This document shows positions 45,753-53,418 of a stretch of 64,000 bases of DNA, piece after piece. The notes under the pieces are model-generated. The model ran no database searches, was not told the origin of the DNA, and saw nothing but the letters and a program-made list of their open reading frames with translations. The stretch's first letter is position 1. Every line of letters begins with the position of its first letter. The position numbers were made by a program, and so were the translations under genes. This DNA is from Tenuifilum sp. 4138str (GTDB lineage: Bacteria > Bacteroidota > Bacteroidia > Bacteroidales > Tenuifilaceae): assembly GCF_041102575.1 (NCBI RefSeq), contig NZ_JBGCUE010000002.1, forward strand, positions 62,001 to 126,000, read 5' to 3'.

Positions 45753-46840
45753 ATGAAAAACGTAACTGTAAAAATTGATAGACACCGCGACGAAGAAGTT
45801 ATATGCTTTATATGTGAAAAGGACTTACAACTAATTGAGATACTTAAAACTAAGCTCAATGCACATTGGAGTGCTACAAAAAAATGTTGGTATCTGCCCA
45901 TTTCTCATTTCAATTTAAAAAAAGCATTTGAAGCATTTAAAAGCATAGCTTGGTTGGATATAAAGAATCTATCTCATACACCAAACGAAGATAAATACCA
46001 GATAGATACTCTGCAGGAAAAAAAAGGTTTGAAAAATGGCTAAAATTTAGACGTTATAGCCCCAACACAATCAAAACCTATACAGATGCTTTGGTTGTTT
46101 TTCTCAGCTATTTTGACTATAAACCGGTTTCTGAATTATCCAACGACGATGTGGTATTATTTGTAAACCAATATATACTAAAGCGCAAGTATAGCTTTTC
46201 GTATCAAAACCAAATAGTTAATGCACTAAAACTTTACTTCCGGGAAATACGCAAAAGCAAAATAGAGGTTGAGGGATTGCAACGCCCCCGTCGGGAGCAC
46301 AAGCTGCCAAATGTTTTAAGCATGGAAGAGGTTAAAGCCATACTCCAGGCCTCAACCAACGTAAAGCATCGCACCATGCTAAGCCTGATATACGCTTGCG
46401 GACTACGGCGTAGCGAGCTGCTGAACCTAAGAATTGGAGACGTTGACTCAAAACGCCATATGCTCATTATTCGAAACGCGAAGGGCTACAAGGACAGACA
46501 AGTGCCAATTTCAGACAAAACCATTGAGATGCTCAGAGAATACTATAAAATGTATAGACCAAATGTATGGTTGTTTGAAGGACAGTACATAGGTGAAAAA
46601 TATAGCGAAAGAAGCTTAGAACAATTGCTAAAAAAGGCTTTACTAAAAGCTAAAGTCACGAAACCAGTAACACTACACTGGCTCAGGCATTCGTATGCCA
46701 CCCATTTATTGGAGGCTGGTACTGATTTAAGGTATATTCAGGAATTACTGGGGCACAAGAGTTCAAAGACAACAGAAATTTACACTCATGTTAGTCAAAG
46801 CAGTTTGCAAAAAATCAAATCTCCTTTTGATGATTTGTAA
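45753..46840 (+). pseudogene. Tyrosine recombinase split by a -1 frameshift at an A8 run
   Basis: A site-specific integrase of about 361 residues if both frames are joined. Frame 1 (45753-46043) holds an N-terminal domain (MKNVTVKIDRHRDEEVICF, WSATKKCWYLPISHFNLKKAF) typical of Bacteroidota phage-type integrases. After the run A8 (46018-46025) the -1 frame continues KKRFEKWLKFRRYSPNTIKT into the catalytic half, which is open to 46840. There the catalytic set is complete: R in YACGLRRSEL, K in NAKGYKDRQ, HWLRH, GH in LLGHKSS and Y in TEIYTHV, ending IKSPFDDL. The spacing from WLFEGQY to HWLRH leaves no room for the extra IntI patch. It could be a pseudogene, a programmed A_AAA_AAA frameshift or a sequencing error. 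The start 45753 (ATG) replaces a TTG at 45747. Confidence 0.82.
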
Positions 46841-46867
46841 AAAATTTTTAAACTTGCGAAAATAGAA

Positions 46868-46945
46868 CGCTATTTTATAGCGCCTATACACCCAAAAATG
46901 GAAATAAGGCGCAACATTGTAGCGCATATAAACTAGTTGTGCGTA
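46868..46945 (+). repeat. Hairpin site between recombinase and first cassette (attI-like or attC-like)
   Basis: CGCTA ... GCGCCT pairs with AGGCGC ... TAGCG, with seven unpaired bases on each side (TTTTATA and AACATTG) and a loop of about 21 bases. After a 10-base spacer comes GTTGTGCGTA (46936-46945), the core at which cassette 1 begins. The left side has no good RYYYAAC box, so I favour an attI-like recombination site over a complete attC. Confidence 0.5.
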
Positions 46946-47761
46946 ATTTTGACATGAACGAAACGAAAGACATATTTTGGGATGTTAAAGATGTCGTTTT
47001 ATATGAAAACTTCTTTAACACAGGAATAATTGGTAATGACCAGTTTCACAGAACATATGAATTGGTAAAGAACTTGTCATACAATCTCCAATATCTAGAG
47101 TTCATTTCAAAAGCATTGAAAAGAGATACTCATTCTGTTATTAGAACCGAATTGATTAAAACATTCGTAATAACTGGAATAAGCGTCATTGAATCTATTC
47201 TTTATTACGTGTTGAAAAGCAAAAACCTTCATAAAACAGAGCCTTTTGAAGAAATTGCTTTAATAAATTCAAATGAAAAGAAAGTAAATGGAGTTTTCAT
47301 CAAAGTTGAAACTAGACTTTTAAAGAAACTAGAAGAAAATAAAGAAGTAGAAATGAATTTAAATTCTATGCTTCAGAAAACAGAGAAAAATAATCTACTT
47401 GGTAACGATCATTCAATTTACACTCAACTCAATCATTTAAGAAAACTAAGAAACAAAATTCATTTATACTTGATAGAGGAAAATTTAGATCACGATTGGA
47501 ATAGTTTTAATAATAATGAAATGACCTTAATGAAAAAATCGTTGCACAAAATATTGTTTTCAGAATTGTTTAATTATGAAACTGAAGAGCGAAAAAATCT
47601 TTTTGATTTTATAGAATAATAAAAAAACTACGCACAACACGTGGTTACACTTACTGGGGCTGATGATGCAGATACGGAAAAATATTACTAATTTAGTATA
47701 GTTTTAACGTGTGATAACGCCGCTGACTTTTAACTCCCAAGCAGTTTCAACCACGGAACCG
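46937..47761 (+). mobile_element. Gene cassette 1 (integron-like)
   Basis: Runs from the TT of the first GTTGTGCG core to the G of the next GTTAGCG core. It carries one gene and ends with its attC-like site. The first ten bases GTTGTGCGTA and the bases TACGCACAAC at 47629-47638 are exact reverse complements. That is expected if the two ends join into a single attC in the circular form. Base composition is clearly more AT-rich than the flanking housekeeping genes. Confidence 0.72.
46954..47619 (+). CDS. Cassette 1 protein, unknown, with HEPN-like R-N-x-x-H motif
   Basis: I do not recognise the family. The 221-residue product (ATG 46954; a GTG in frame at 46939 overlaps the cassette core) is mostly helical, without membrane segments or signal. 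Residues about 160-172 read HLRKLRNKIHLYL, similar to the R-N-x-x-x-H signature of HEPN-fold proteins, which are often nucleases in defence or toxin systems, but with one residue fewer between N and H. Lys/Glu/Asn-rich composition differs from the neighbours. It is the only gene of cassette 1, so its expression probably depends on a promoter in or before the recombinase. Confidence 0.7.
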   Translation: MNETKDIFWDVKDVVLYENFFNTGIIGNDQFHRTYELVKNLSYNLQYLEFISKALKRDTHSVIRTELIKTFVITGISVIESILYYVLKSKNLHKTEPFEEIALINSNEKKVNGVFIKVETRLLKKLEENKEVEMNLNSMLQKTEKNNLLGNDHSIYTQLNHLRKLRNKIHLYLIEENLDHDWNSFNNNEMTLMKKSLHKILFSELFNYETEERKNLFDFIE

Positions 47762-47767
47762 TTAGCG
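47632..47767 (+). repeat. attC-like recombination site of cassette 1
   Basis: 136 bases: R'' GCACAAC, 1-base spacer, L'' CGTGGTT, variable loop, L' AACCACG (47749-47755), 5-base spacer GAACC, R' GTTAGCG (47761-47767). The next stem bases ACACTTACTGGG and CCCAAGCAGTTT also pair partly. The 1/5 asymmetric spacers are the same as in the second site. Confidence 0.75.
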
Positions 47768-47825
47768 GGCATTGTAAAACGACCAACACAAACCAACATT
47801 CAGACAATAAAGTAGACTTCTGACA

Positions 47826-48278
47826 ATGGAACAGAAAGACAATGCAACAATTAAAATAAGCAGTAATAGTGCAACACCATTCGCACAAACTTACTTTCAC
47901 GGGACAAAAGCGGACTTGAAAGTTGGTGACTTAATTCAGGTAGGTTACAATTCAAACTACGGACAACAAAAAAATGCTAAATACATCTTTTTGACAGCAA
48001 CTTTGGACGCTGCAATTTGGAGGGCTGAACTTGCTTTTGGTGACGGACGAGAGAGAATTTATTTAGTAGAGCCAACAGGAGAGATGGAAAATGACCCCGA
48101 CCTGACCGACAAGAAATTTCCCGGAAACCCAACACAATCTTTTCGTTCAACTAAACCATTCAGAGTAGTTGGAGAAGTAACAATTTGGCAAGGACATCCA
48201 GCCGAACAAGTAAAGACTATGAAAGAACATCTTGAAAAACTTAAAGAACAAGGTGTAAATTCATTGAATGACGTATAG
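47826..48278 (+). CDS. arr: NAD+-rifampin ADP-ribosyltransferase (Arr family)
   Basis: Arr transfers ADP-ribose from NAD+ to the C23 hydroxyl of rifamycins and inactivates them. The 150-residue product has normal Arr length and the signature segments TYFHGTKADLKVGDLI, KYIFLTATLDAAIWRAELA, RIYLVEPTGEMENDPDLTD, KKFPGNPTQSFRS and RVVGEVTIWQGHPAEQ. H25, Y53 and D90 are the likely counterparts of the H-Y-D catalytic set of the mycobacterial enzyme (my alignment). arr-2/arr-3 are known integron cassette genes, which supports the cassette reading. Activity and substrate range here are untested; environmental homologues may differ from clinical ones. Confidence 0.9.
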   Translation: MEQKDNATIKISSNSATPFAQTYFHGTKADLKVGDLIQVGYNSNYGQQKNAKYIFLTATLDAAIWRAELAFGDGRERIYLVEPTGEMENDPDLTDKKFPGNPTQSFRSTKPFRVVGEVTIWQGHPAEQVKTMKEHLEKLKEQGVNSLNDV

Positions 48279-48280
48279 AA

Positions 48281-48715
48281 ATGATAAAAAATGACCTCTC
48301 AATGCAAAGTAACAAAGAAATAGTATTAGAGTTTATAAGTGCAACAAATCAAAAAGATTGGGATAAGGTTTTGACTTTAGTCCATAACGATTTTGTAAGA
48401 CATAGCTCATCTGAACCAAAAGAAATAAAAAGTAACATCGGATTAGTTAAATTCCATCAAGCAGAACTAGAAACATTTCCCGACCTGAAAGAGACCGTAA
48501 TTTTTGCAATTGAAGAAGGTGAATTAGTTGCTGCGAGAATAAACTTTTCAGGTACACAATTAGGACAACTCATAAATTTTCCACCGACAGGTAAAAAACT
48601 GATTGCGGATTTTAACTGCTTCTTTCGTGTAACGGAAGGAAAGATAAAAGAAACTTGGGTTGAGTATGATAATTTAAATGGACTTATTCAACTAGGTCAT
48701 TACAAAATAAGTTGA
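48281..48715 (+). CDS. SnoaL-like / ester-cyclase-type protein
   Basis: A 144-residue (137 from the ATG at 48302) NTF2-like fold protein: NKEIVLEFISATNQKDWDKV, a pocket segment NDFVRHSSS, ETFPDLKETV, FPPTGKKLIADFNCFFRVTE and KIKETWVEYD. The pattern matches SnoaL-like polyketide cyclase/ester-cyclase annotations, whose members often have unknown substrates. It starts 2 bases after arr and shares cassette 2, so co-expression is likely. Confidence 0.8.
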   Translation: MIKNDLSMQSNKEIVLEFISATNQKDWDKVLTLVHNDFVRHSSSEPKEIKSNIGLVKFHQAELETFPDLKETVIFAIEEGELVAARINFSGTQLGQLINFPPTGKKLIADFNCFFRVTEGKIKETWVEYDNLNGLIQLGHYKIS

Positions 48716-48745
48716 AGAATATGACGAAGAAAAGGAACAACGACC

Positions 48746-48878
48746 CGCTAACAGCGGTTTGGCGTAATGGCGGGTGCAGTGCTTCGTATGACAGTTTTTT
48801 GGTAGGTTCAAGTGCAGTTCTTCGATTGAACTTTTGTGCTAAAAATCCGCCACTACGCCAAGCCGCAAAACGTTGACT
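48746..48878 (+). repeat. attC-like recombination site of cassette 2
   Basis: 133 bases: R'' CGCTAAC, 1-base spacer, then GCGGTTTGGCGTAATGGCGG (48754-48773) which pairs at 18 of 20 positions with CCGCCACTACGCCAAGCCGC (48847-48866), 5-base spacer AAAAC, R' GTTGACT (48872-48878). The loop contains a second hairpin (GTTCAA ... TTGAAC) and a near direct repeat of GTGCAGTGCTTCG. Confidence 0.8.
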
Positions 48879-48891
48879 TATAAAACTTACC

Positions 48892-51800
48892 CTACTTAAA
48901 CCTTATTCCCAGCACGGTAATATCGTCCCTTTGGGGTTCGTCGGCCTTGAAGCTCAGGAAATCGTCCAGAATGATGCTTTGCATTTGGGGCATTGGTTTA
49001 CCCAGTGCCGAAACAATGGATGTGTGTAAGCGACAGGTGGTAAACTTCTTTCGCATTGCGTTATTCTGGTCAGTGATGCCATCGGTGGCCATTACCAGTA
49101 TGTCGCCTGCATGCATGGAGATACGCCAGTTTGAGAATTCCTGCTCCACGTCGGGTAGCACGCTGCCAATCGATTTGCGGTTACCCTTCAGGGTTTGTAT
49201 GTTGTTGTCGCCCTTGAGGCAGTAGTATAGAGGGCGGTTTGCCCCGGCAAAGGTTACCACGTAAGCATCGTCGGATTTGCGTTCAATTAGGCACAAAGCC
49301 ACGTCCATACCATCAAAACTCTCGCTAACATCCTGCCGTAGGGCCTTGTTTACCTCGTCGTTAAGCTCGGTAAGGATGGCGGCAGGGTTATGGTTTTTGC
49401 GCTCAACAACAATCTCGCTAAGCAACCGGCTTCCAATTAACGACATGAATGCTCCGGGCACACCATGACCAGTACAATCCACAACGGCTATAAAAAGCTT
49501 ATCGTTTGGCCTGCCCTTGGGGCCAACCTGAGCAACCCAGTAAAAGTCGCCTGATACCAATTCCTTTGGAAGGTAAATAAGAAAGTGCTCAAAATCGTCG
49601 GCAAAAACGGTGTTAAGGTCTGGAAGTATAGCCTGCTGTATGGTTTTAGCATACTGAATACTATCGTTAATGTGTCGGTTACGCTCCTCAAGCTCATCGC
49701 GCTGCGAGAGGATTTCTTCCTTTTGGTGCTGGAGCAGTAAGTTCTTTTCGGTTAGCGCTCGCTCCGACTCCTTTAATTCCTTGGTTCGCTCATCGACGAG
49801 CTGCTGCAGCTTGATGTTTGAAACCCTCAATATTCGGGTGTTAATCCTAACAATTACAAATATTATCAACCCAGCCAAAGCAAGGTATAGAATGAAAGCA
49901 TACCACTTCAGGTAGAAAGGATGGTCAATTGTGAATGGAAAATACTCAACCGGGCTTTCGATATCCTGGAGCGTTTTTGATTTTACCATGAACCGGTAAC
50001 TGCCGGGTTTAAGGTTAGTGTACTCCTTGAATCTGCTTGTATTCCAAGGGCTCCAGTCATCATCGTAACCTTCAAGCTTGTAGGAATACTGAAGCTGGTG
50101 GTTTGGCTGGAAGTAGGGCGAGGAGAAAAAGATAATTAGGTCGTTAACCCTGGCAGGCAGTACAATAGGTTGCTGAACCTGAACAGATTTTGCCCGCACA
50201 AAAGGTTGAGTTGCAAGGCTGTCAAAAGAAAACCCTCCGTAAACTGTGCCCTTTTTCTTTGAATATACCTGTCTGATAAATACCCTAGGTATTTGATCGG
50301 TTGGAAAGTGCTCATTGGCATCGAAACGGAACAGTCCGTCGGTCGATGAAATCCACGATACATTATCGGAATCGGTATAAACATCAAAAAAGATGGTCTC
50401 CGGTATCAGGTTAAACTGGGCAGGGGAACGCCTGTAGGCTTTATCGGCATGCTTTGTAACCCTTTCCAGTTTACGGTTTGCCTGAAATCTATAGGTTTCA
50501 AACCAGATGTCGTTATTCCTATCGCATGCCAGTATTCTTAACCCAATAGTACCGTTGGCATACTGAGTGCCCAGCATGGTTTCGGGTACAAAGGAGTCGG
50601 TTTCCTTATCGTAACTTGAAAGCCCACCCTCGGTGCTTGCCAGCACAAGCCCATCGATATAGTTAACCGCAATATCATCGCATTTGGGTTGAAATGGTAA
50701 AGAATAACTTTTATACTTTTCGGCTATCAGCTCATAAGGATTTATTACATCCAGGAAACCTATGCCCTTATAGCGCTGAGTAAACCAAACATCTCCGTTT
50801 TTATCCTCGGTAACCTTGTAAACCTCAGATGATGAACTATACAAATATCCCAGAAACGTGAATACTCCCCTGTTCTCCTGCAAAACCCCAACTCCATCGT
50901 AAAGGCCAACATAGAGAATGCCCGGGTAAATCTTGGATTTAATAAAGGAGTATGCATTTACTTTAATACTTGTTACTGGGATAGCTCTTTCTCCTTCAAT
51001 CCTATAAATTCCGTTTGCGGTTCCTGAGAGCAAGTGTTCCTTGCCGCTTTCATCGGTGTAGATGAAAAGCCCCCATGCTAAATCGTTAATGCCGCTTACC
51101 CTTTCAAAGTGCGAATTTGTTTTAACGTGGACACCCGTATTGGAAGAGTAGTAAATGGTTCCCTTGAAATTTACAGCCGACTGTATAACCCCGCTTATTC
51201 CGTCCTGCTCAGTCCAACTTGTTAGCTGCGAATGAAAAGGCGAGTACGATATACCATTATTTAATGCCATCCAAATATTTTTGGAGTTGTCGGCATATAA
51301 ATACCAAGCGGTATTGTCCTGCAGTCCGGTTTCCTTGCTTATGGTTCTAACAATTTTCCCGCTGTGATTGATAATGGCAACACCTCCGGAGTAGGTTCCA
51401 ATAGCCCAAAGTCCCTCATCTAGCATTATTCCAGAGTAAATCCTGTTGGTGATAAAAAAATTAGCGTTTGATGTTTTAAACGGGATGAGCGTTTTAAAAT
51501 CGGTGGGTAAGGTGCGAGTGGTCAGTGCCTGCTTATCAAGAAGGTAAAATCCGTTTGTTTGCGTCCCAACCAGCAAGTACTGGTAATTGTATGGCAGGAT
51601 GGTGTAAACCATTTGTGTACCAAGAATTTCGGTTCCGGGTACTTTTACCAGTGAATCGTTATAAAGGTAGGTTAAACCGTAATCGCGCTGGTTAATAAAA
51701 ATGTAATTATCCACATAGTATGAGCGATGGAACTGGGTTTTGGGCTCCCAGTAGTTAACGGTTAAATCGCTGTTAATTCTAAATAAAGCCTTAAAAGTTG

Positions 51801-52227
51801 AAAAGTAAACTGCCTGACCGGTGTGGTAGATTTGCCTTATAAGACCTGGCTTGGCAAAGCGCTCGGGCAACAGCTTAGAAAGGGAATAGTACTTAAGTGA
51901 GTTAGCCGAATCGGCGGCAAGGTATCCAACCTCATCCTGACCTCCAACCCAAACCCTGCCAGTTGGGTCGGTGTCAAGGCATCGGGCAAGGGCATTGTTA
52001 ATTGAAATATGCTTCCACTCGGAGCCATCGTACTCAATTACACCAACATTATTGGCCACGTAAATCATCCCCCTGTTGTCCTGGGTAATTGCCCAGCTCT
52101 GCGAATGACCATTATACTGCCGATGATGGAAGTTGACAAGCGGATAGCGGCCAATTTCCTGCGCAAAAAGGCTAATGCTTGTAATTGCTAATGCAAAAAA
52201 CAGAAACAGTTTTAAATAATGCCTCAC
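48892..52227 (-). CDS. Membrane sensor with beta-propeller, Y_Y_Y domain and SpoIIE-type phosphatase
   Basis: A 1111-residue signalling protein. Signal peptide (about 1-22), periplasmic two-component-regulator propeller repeats (about 25-680, many G-x-V-W-V and N-D-I-W-F-E blades), Y_Y_Y immunoglobulin-like domain (about 710-780), one membrane helix (about 800-820, WYAFILYLALAGLIIFVIV), a coiled coil, and a C-terminal PP2C/SpoIIE Ser/Thr phosphatase (from about 890; VSGDFYWV, FIAVVDCTGHGVPGAFMSLIG, MATDGITDQ). The start is GTG (52227), since no in-frame ATG precedes the signal peptide. It probably dephosphorylates an anti-sigma-antagonist-like protein; the SiaB-like gene upstream fits this. 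Confidence 0.92.
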   Translation of the reverse strand: MRHYLKLFLFFALAITSISLFAQEIGRYPLVNFHHRQYNGHSQSWAITQDNRGMIYVANNVGVIEYDGSEWKHISINNALARCLDTDPTGRVWVGGQDEVGYLAADSANSLKYYSLSKLLPERFAKPGLIRQIYHTGQAVYFSTFKALFRINSDLTVNYWEPKTQFHRSYYVDNYIFINQRDYGLTYLYNDSLVKVPGTEILGTQMVYTILPYNYQYLLVGTQTNGFYLLDKQALTTRTLPTDFKTLIPFKTSNANFFITNRIYSGIMLDEGLWAIGTYSGGVAIINHSGKIVRTISKETGLQDNTAWYLYADNSKNIWMALNNGISYSPFHSQLTSWTEQDGISGVIQSAVNFKGTIYYSSNTGVHVKTNSHFERVSGINDLAWGLFIYTDESGKEHLLSGTANGIYRIEGERAIPVTSIKVNAYSFIKSKIYPGILYVGLYDGVGVLQENRGVFTFLGYLYSSSSEVYKVTEDKNGDVWFTQRYKGIGFLDVINPYELIAEKYKSYSLPFQPKCDDIAVNYIDGLVLASTEGGLSSYDKETDSFVPETMLGTQYANGTIGLRILACDRNNDIWFETYRFQANRKLERVTKHADKAYRRSPAQFNLIPETIFFDVYTDSDNVSWISSTDGLFRFDANEHFPTDQIPRVFIRQVYSKKKGTVYGGFSFDSLATQPFVRAKSVQVQQPIVLPARVNDLIIFFSSPYFQPNHQLQYSYKLEGYDDDWSPWNTSRFKEYTNLKPGSYRFMVKSKTLQDIESPVEYFPFTIDHPFYLKWYAFILYLALAGLIIFVIVRINTRILRVSNIKLQQLVDERTKELKESERALTEKNLLLQHQKEEILSQRDELEERNRHINDSIQYAKTIQQAILPDLNTVFADDFEHFLIYLPKELVSGDFYWVAQVGPKGRPNDKLFIAVVDCTGHGVPGAFMSLIGSRLLSEIVVERKNHNPAAILTELNDEVNKALRQDVSESFDGMDVALCLIERKSDDAYVVTFAGANRPLYYCLKGDNNIQTLKGNRKSIGSVLPDVEQEFSNWRISMHAGDILVMATDGITDQNNAMRKKFTTCRLHTSIVSALGKPMPQMQSIILDDFLSFKADEPQRDDITVLGIRFK

Positions 52228-52290
52228 AGCCCCTTTGATTTAAAAAACACCAGCAAGTTATTAATTTATTGATATTGAAGCAAGCAAAAA

Positions 52291-52308
52291 AGGGTCTTTT
52301 TAGACCCT
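52291..52308 (-). terminator. Terminator between YD-repeat gene and SpoIIE gene
   Basis: AGGGTCT-AAAA-AGACCCT on the minus strand followed by TTTTTTGCTTG, 27 bases after the stop at 52335. It may attenuate read-through to the phosphatase gene. Confidence 0.78.
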
Positions 52309-52334
52309 TCGCGTTTAAATCAGTTAGCATGTTT

Positions 52335-53318
52335 TTACCTGGAGAACTTATAGGAGTACCTGTAAACAACCCGGTACTTGTAGTCGGAGTAGTAGGCATC
52401 AACCTCGTTGATATTCCCCTGGTTATCCACCTTATAGTTGCGGCGCGAATAGTCCGAAGCACCGTCCTCGTACCATTTTTCCTCAAGCAGGTTGCCGTTT
52501 TTATCGTACTTGTATGAGCTGTAAAGTATCTTGCTAGCGCCGGGTTTAGTCATGTAAACCTCAATCATCTGCTTTTTTTCATCGTAAACATAATCGTAGG
52601 TAGCACGTAGCTCACCTCCGTAGTATTCTACCTTAGTTAATAGCATATCGCCGTCGCCATACTTAAAGGCTGTTCTGCCTAACTCCTTACCTGCAGGGGT
52701 AAGGTTTTTTTCATCAATTACCCGACCCTGTGAATCGAGAGTCCGCTCAATGATTTTGCTTAATGTTTCGGCAGGCTTATATATTGATATTTTAACCTTG
52801 TTGGTTGAATTTTCAAAAACCCATTTCTCCTCCACGGCATTGTTTGCCGAGTATTTGGTAATATCCTTTTGCTTGCCATCGGGCAAGTAGGAGTAAGCCA
52901 CACGGTAGGTTGTTTGGCCATCGTAACCTATTTCGGTAAGCTTATTGCCTTTAGAGTCGTAGGTAAAAGCTTGACGGAATGCCAAGGCAAATCCTTTTTT
53001 TGGAAGATCCTGGAACTGTTGGTACTCAATTTTTCGTCCGCTTCCATCGTACTTATATAAATGCCGCGAGGCAACTACTCCATTGGGCTTGTAGTTAACA
53101 ACTTCCACAATATTTCCATTCTTGTCGTAAGTGGTCTCAACCGATTTATAACCCTTACTATCAACCTTATCGTTCTGTAAACGGTGAGTGTACTGGGTAA
53201 TGGTTTCTATTTTGTTCTGAGCAATTTTATCCTTGCTCATGAGTTCGGTTATTGTTTGGGCGGTTAAACTCCCAAACGAAATACCCGTAAGAAACAAAAG
53301 AATACTTAAAGCTTTCAT
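52335..53318 (-). CDS. Secreted YD-repeat-like protein
   Basis: A 327-residue exported protein: signal peptide (MKALSILLFLTGISFGSLTAQ) then nine or so imperfect Y-D-x-x-G-x repeats (TTYDKNGNIVEVVNY, YKYDGSGRKIEY, FTYDSKGNKLTEIGYDG, YKYDKNGNLLEEKWYEDGA). The repeats resemble RHS/YD beta-strands but without RHS core or toxin domains, so a periplasmic or surface beta-structure of unknown role is inferred. It lies between the SiaB-like gene and the SpoIIE phosphatase on the same strand. Confidence 0.8.
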   Translation of the reverse strand: MKALSILLFLTGISFGSLTAQTITELMSKDKIAQNKIETITQYTHRLQNDKVDSKGYKSVETTYDKNGNIVEVVNYKPNGVVASRHLYKYDGSGRKIEYQQFQDLPKKGFALAFRQAFTYDSKGNKLTEIGYDGQTTYRVAYSYLPDGKQKDITKYSANNAVEEKWVFENSTNKVKISIYKPAETLSKIIERTLDSQGRVIDEKNLTPAGKELGRTAFKYGDGDMLLTKVEYYGGELRATYDYVYDEKKQMIEVYMTKPGASKILYSSYKYDKNGNLLEEKWYEDGASDYSRRNYKVDNQGNINEVDAYYSDYKYRVVYRYSYKFSR

Positions 53319-53418
53319 GTAAAAATGTTTACTTGGTAAACTGTTACGGCAAAGTTAGAATAAATCAAATGATTTTATACAAATTCCATACCTTTTCAGT
53401 GTATGTAAGGTGAAAAAA

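Larger units (their letters stand above)
47762..48872 (+). mobile_element. Gene cassette 2 (integron-like), two genes
   Basis: Runs from the TT of GTTAGCGGG (47761-47769) to the G of GTTGACT (48872). Its opening GTTAGCGGG is the exact reverse complement of CCCGCTAAC at 48744-48752, the start of its own attC-like site. It carries an arr homologue and a SnoaL-like gene. After it only 14 bases remain before the stop of the SpoIIE gene, so the array ends here. Confidence 0.75.

Noticed and set aside
46091..46840. Stand-alone integrase gene of 249 codons
   Set aside because: It would begin at a TTG inside the core-binding domain; the preceding frame supplies the missing N-terminus, so it is the second half of a split gene.
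48754..48866. Long palindrome as a simple transcription terminator
   Set aside because: No U-tract follows, the loop is about 70 bases, and the outer boxes match the cassette start exactly; attC-like reading fits better.
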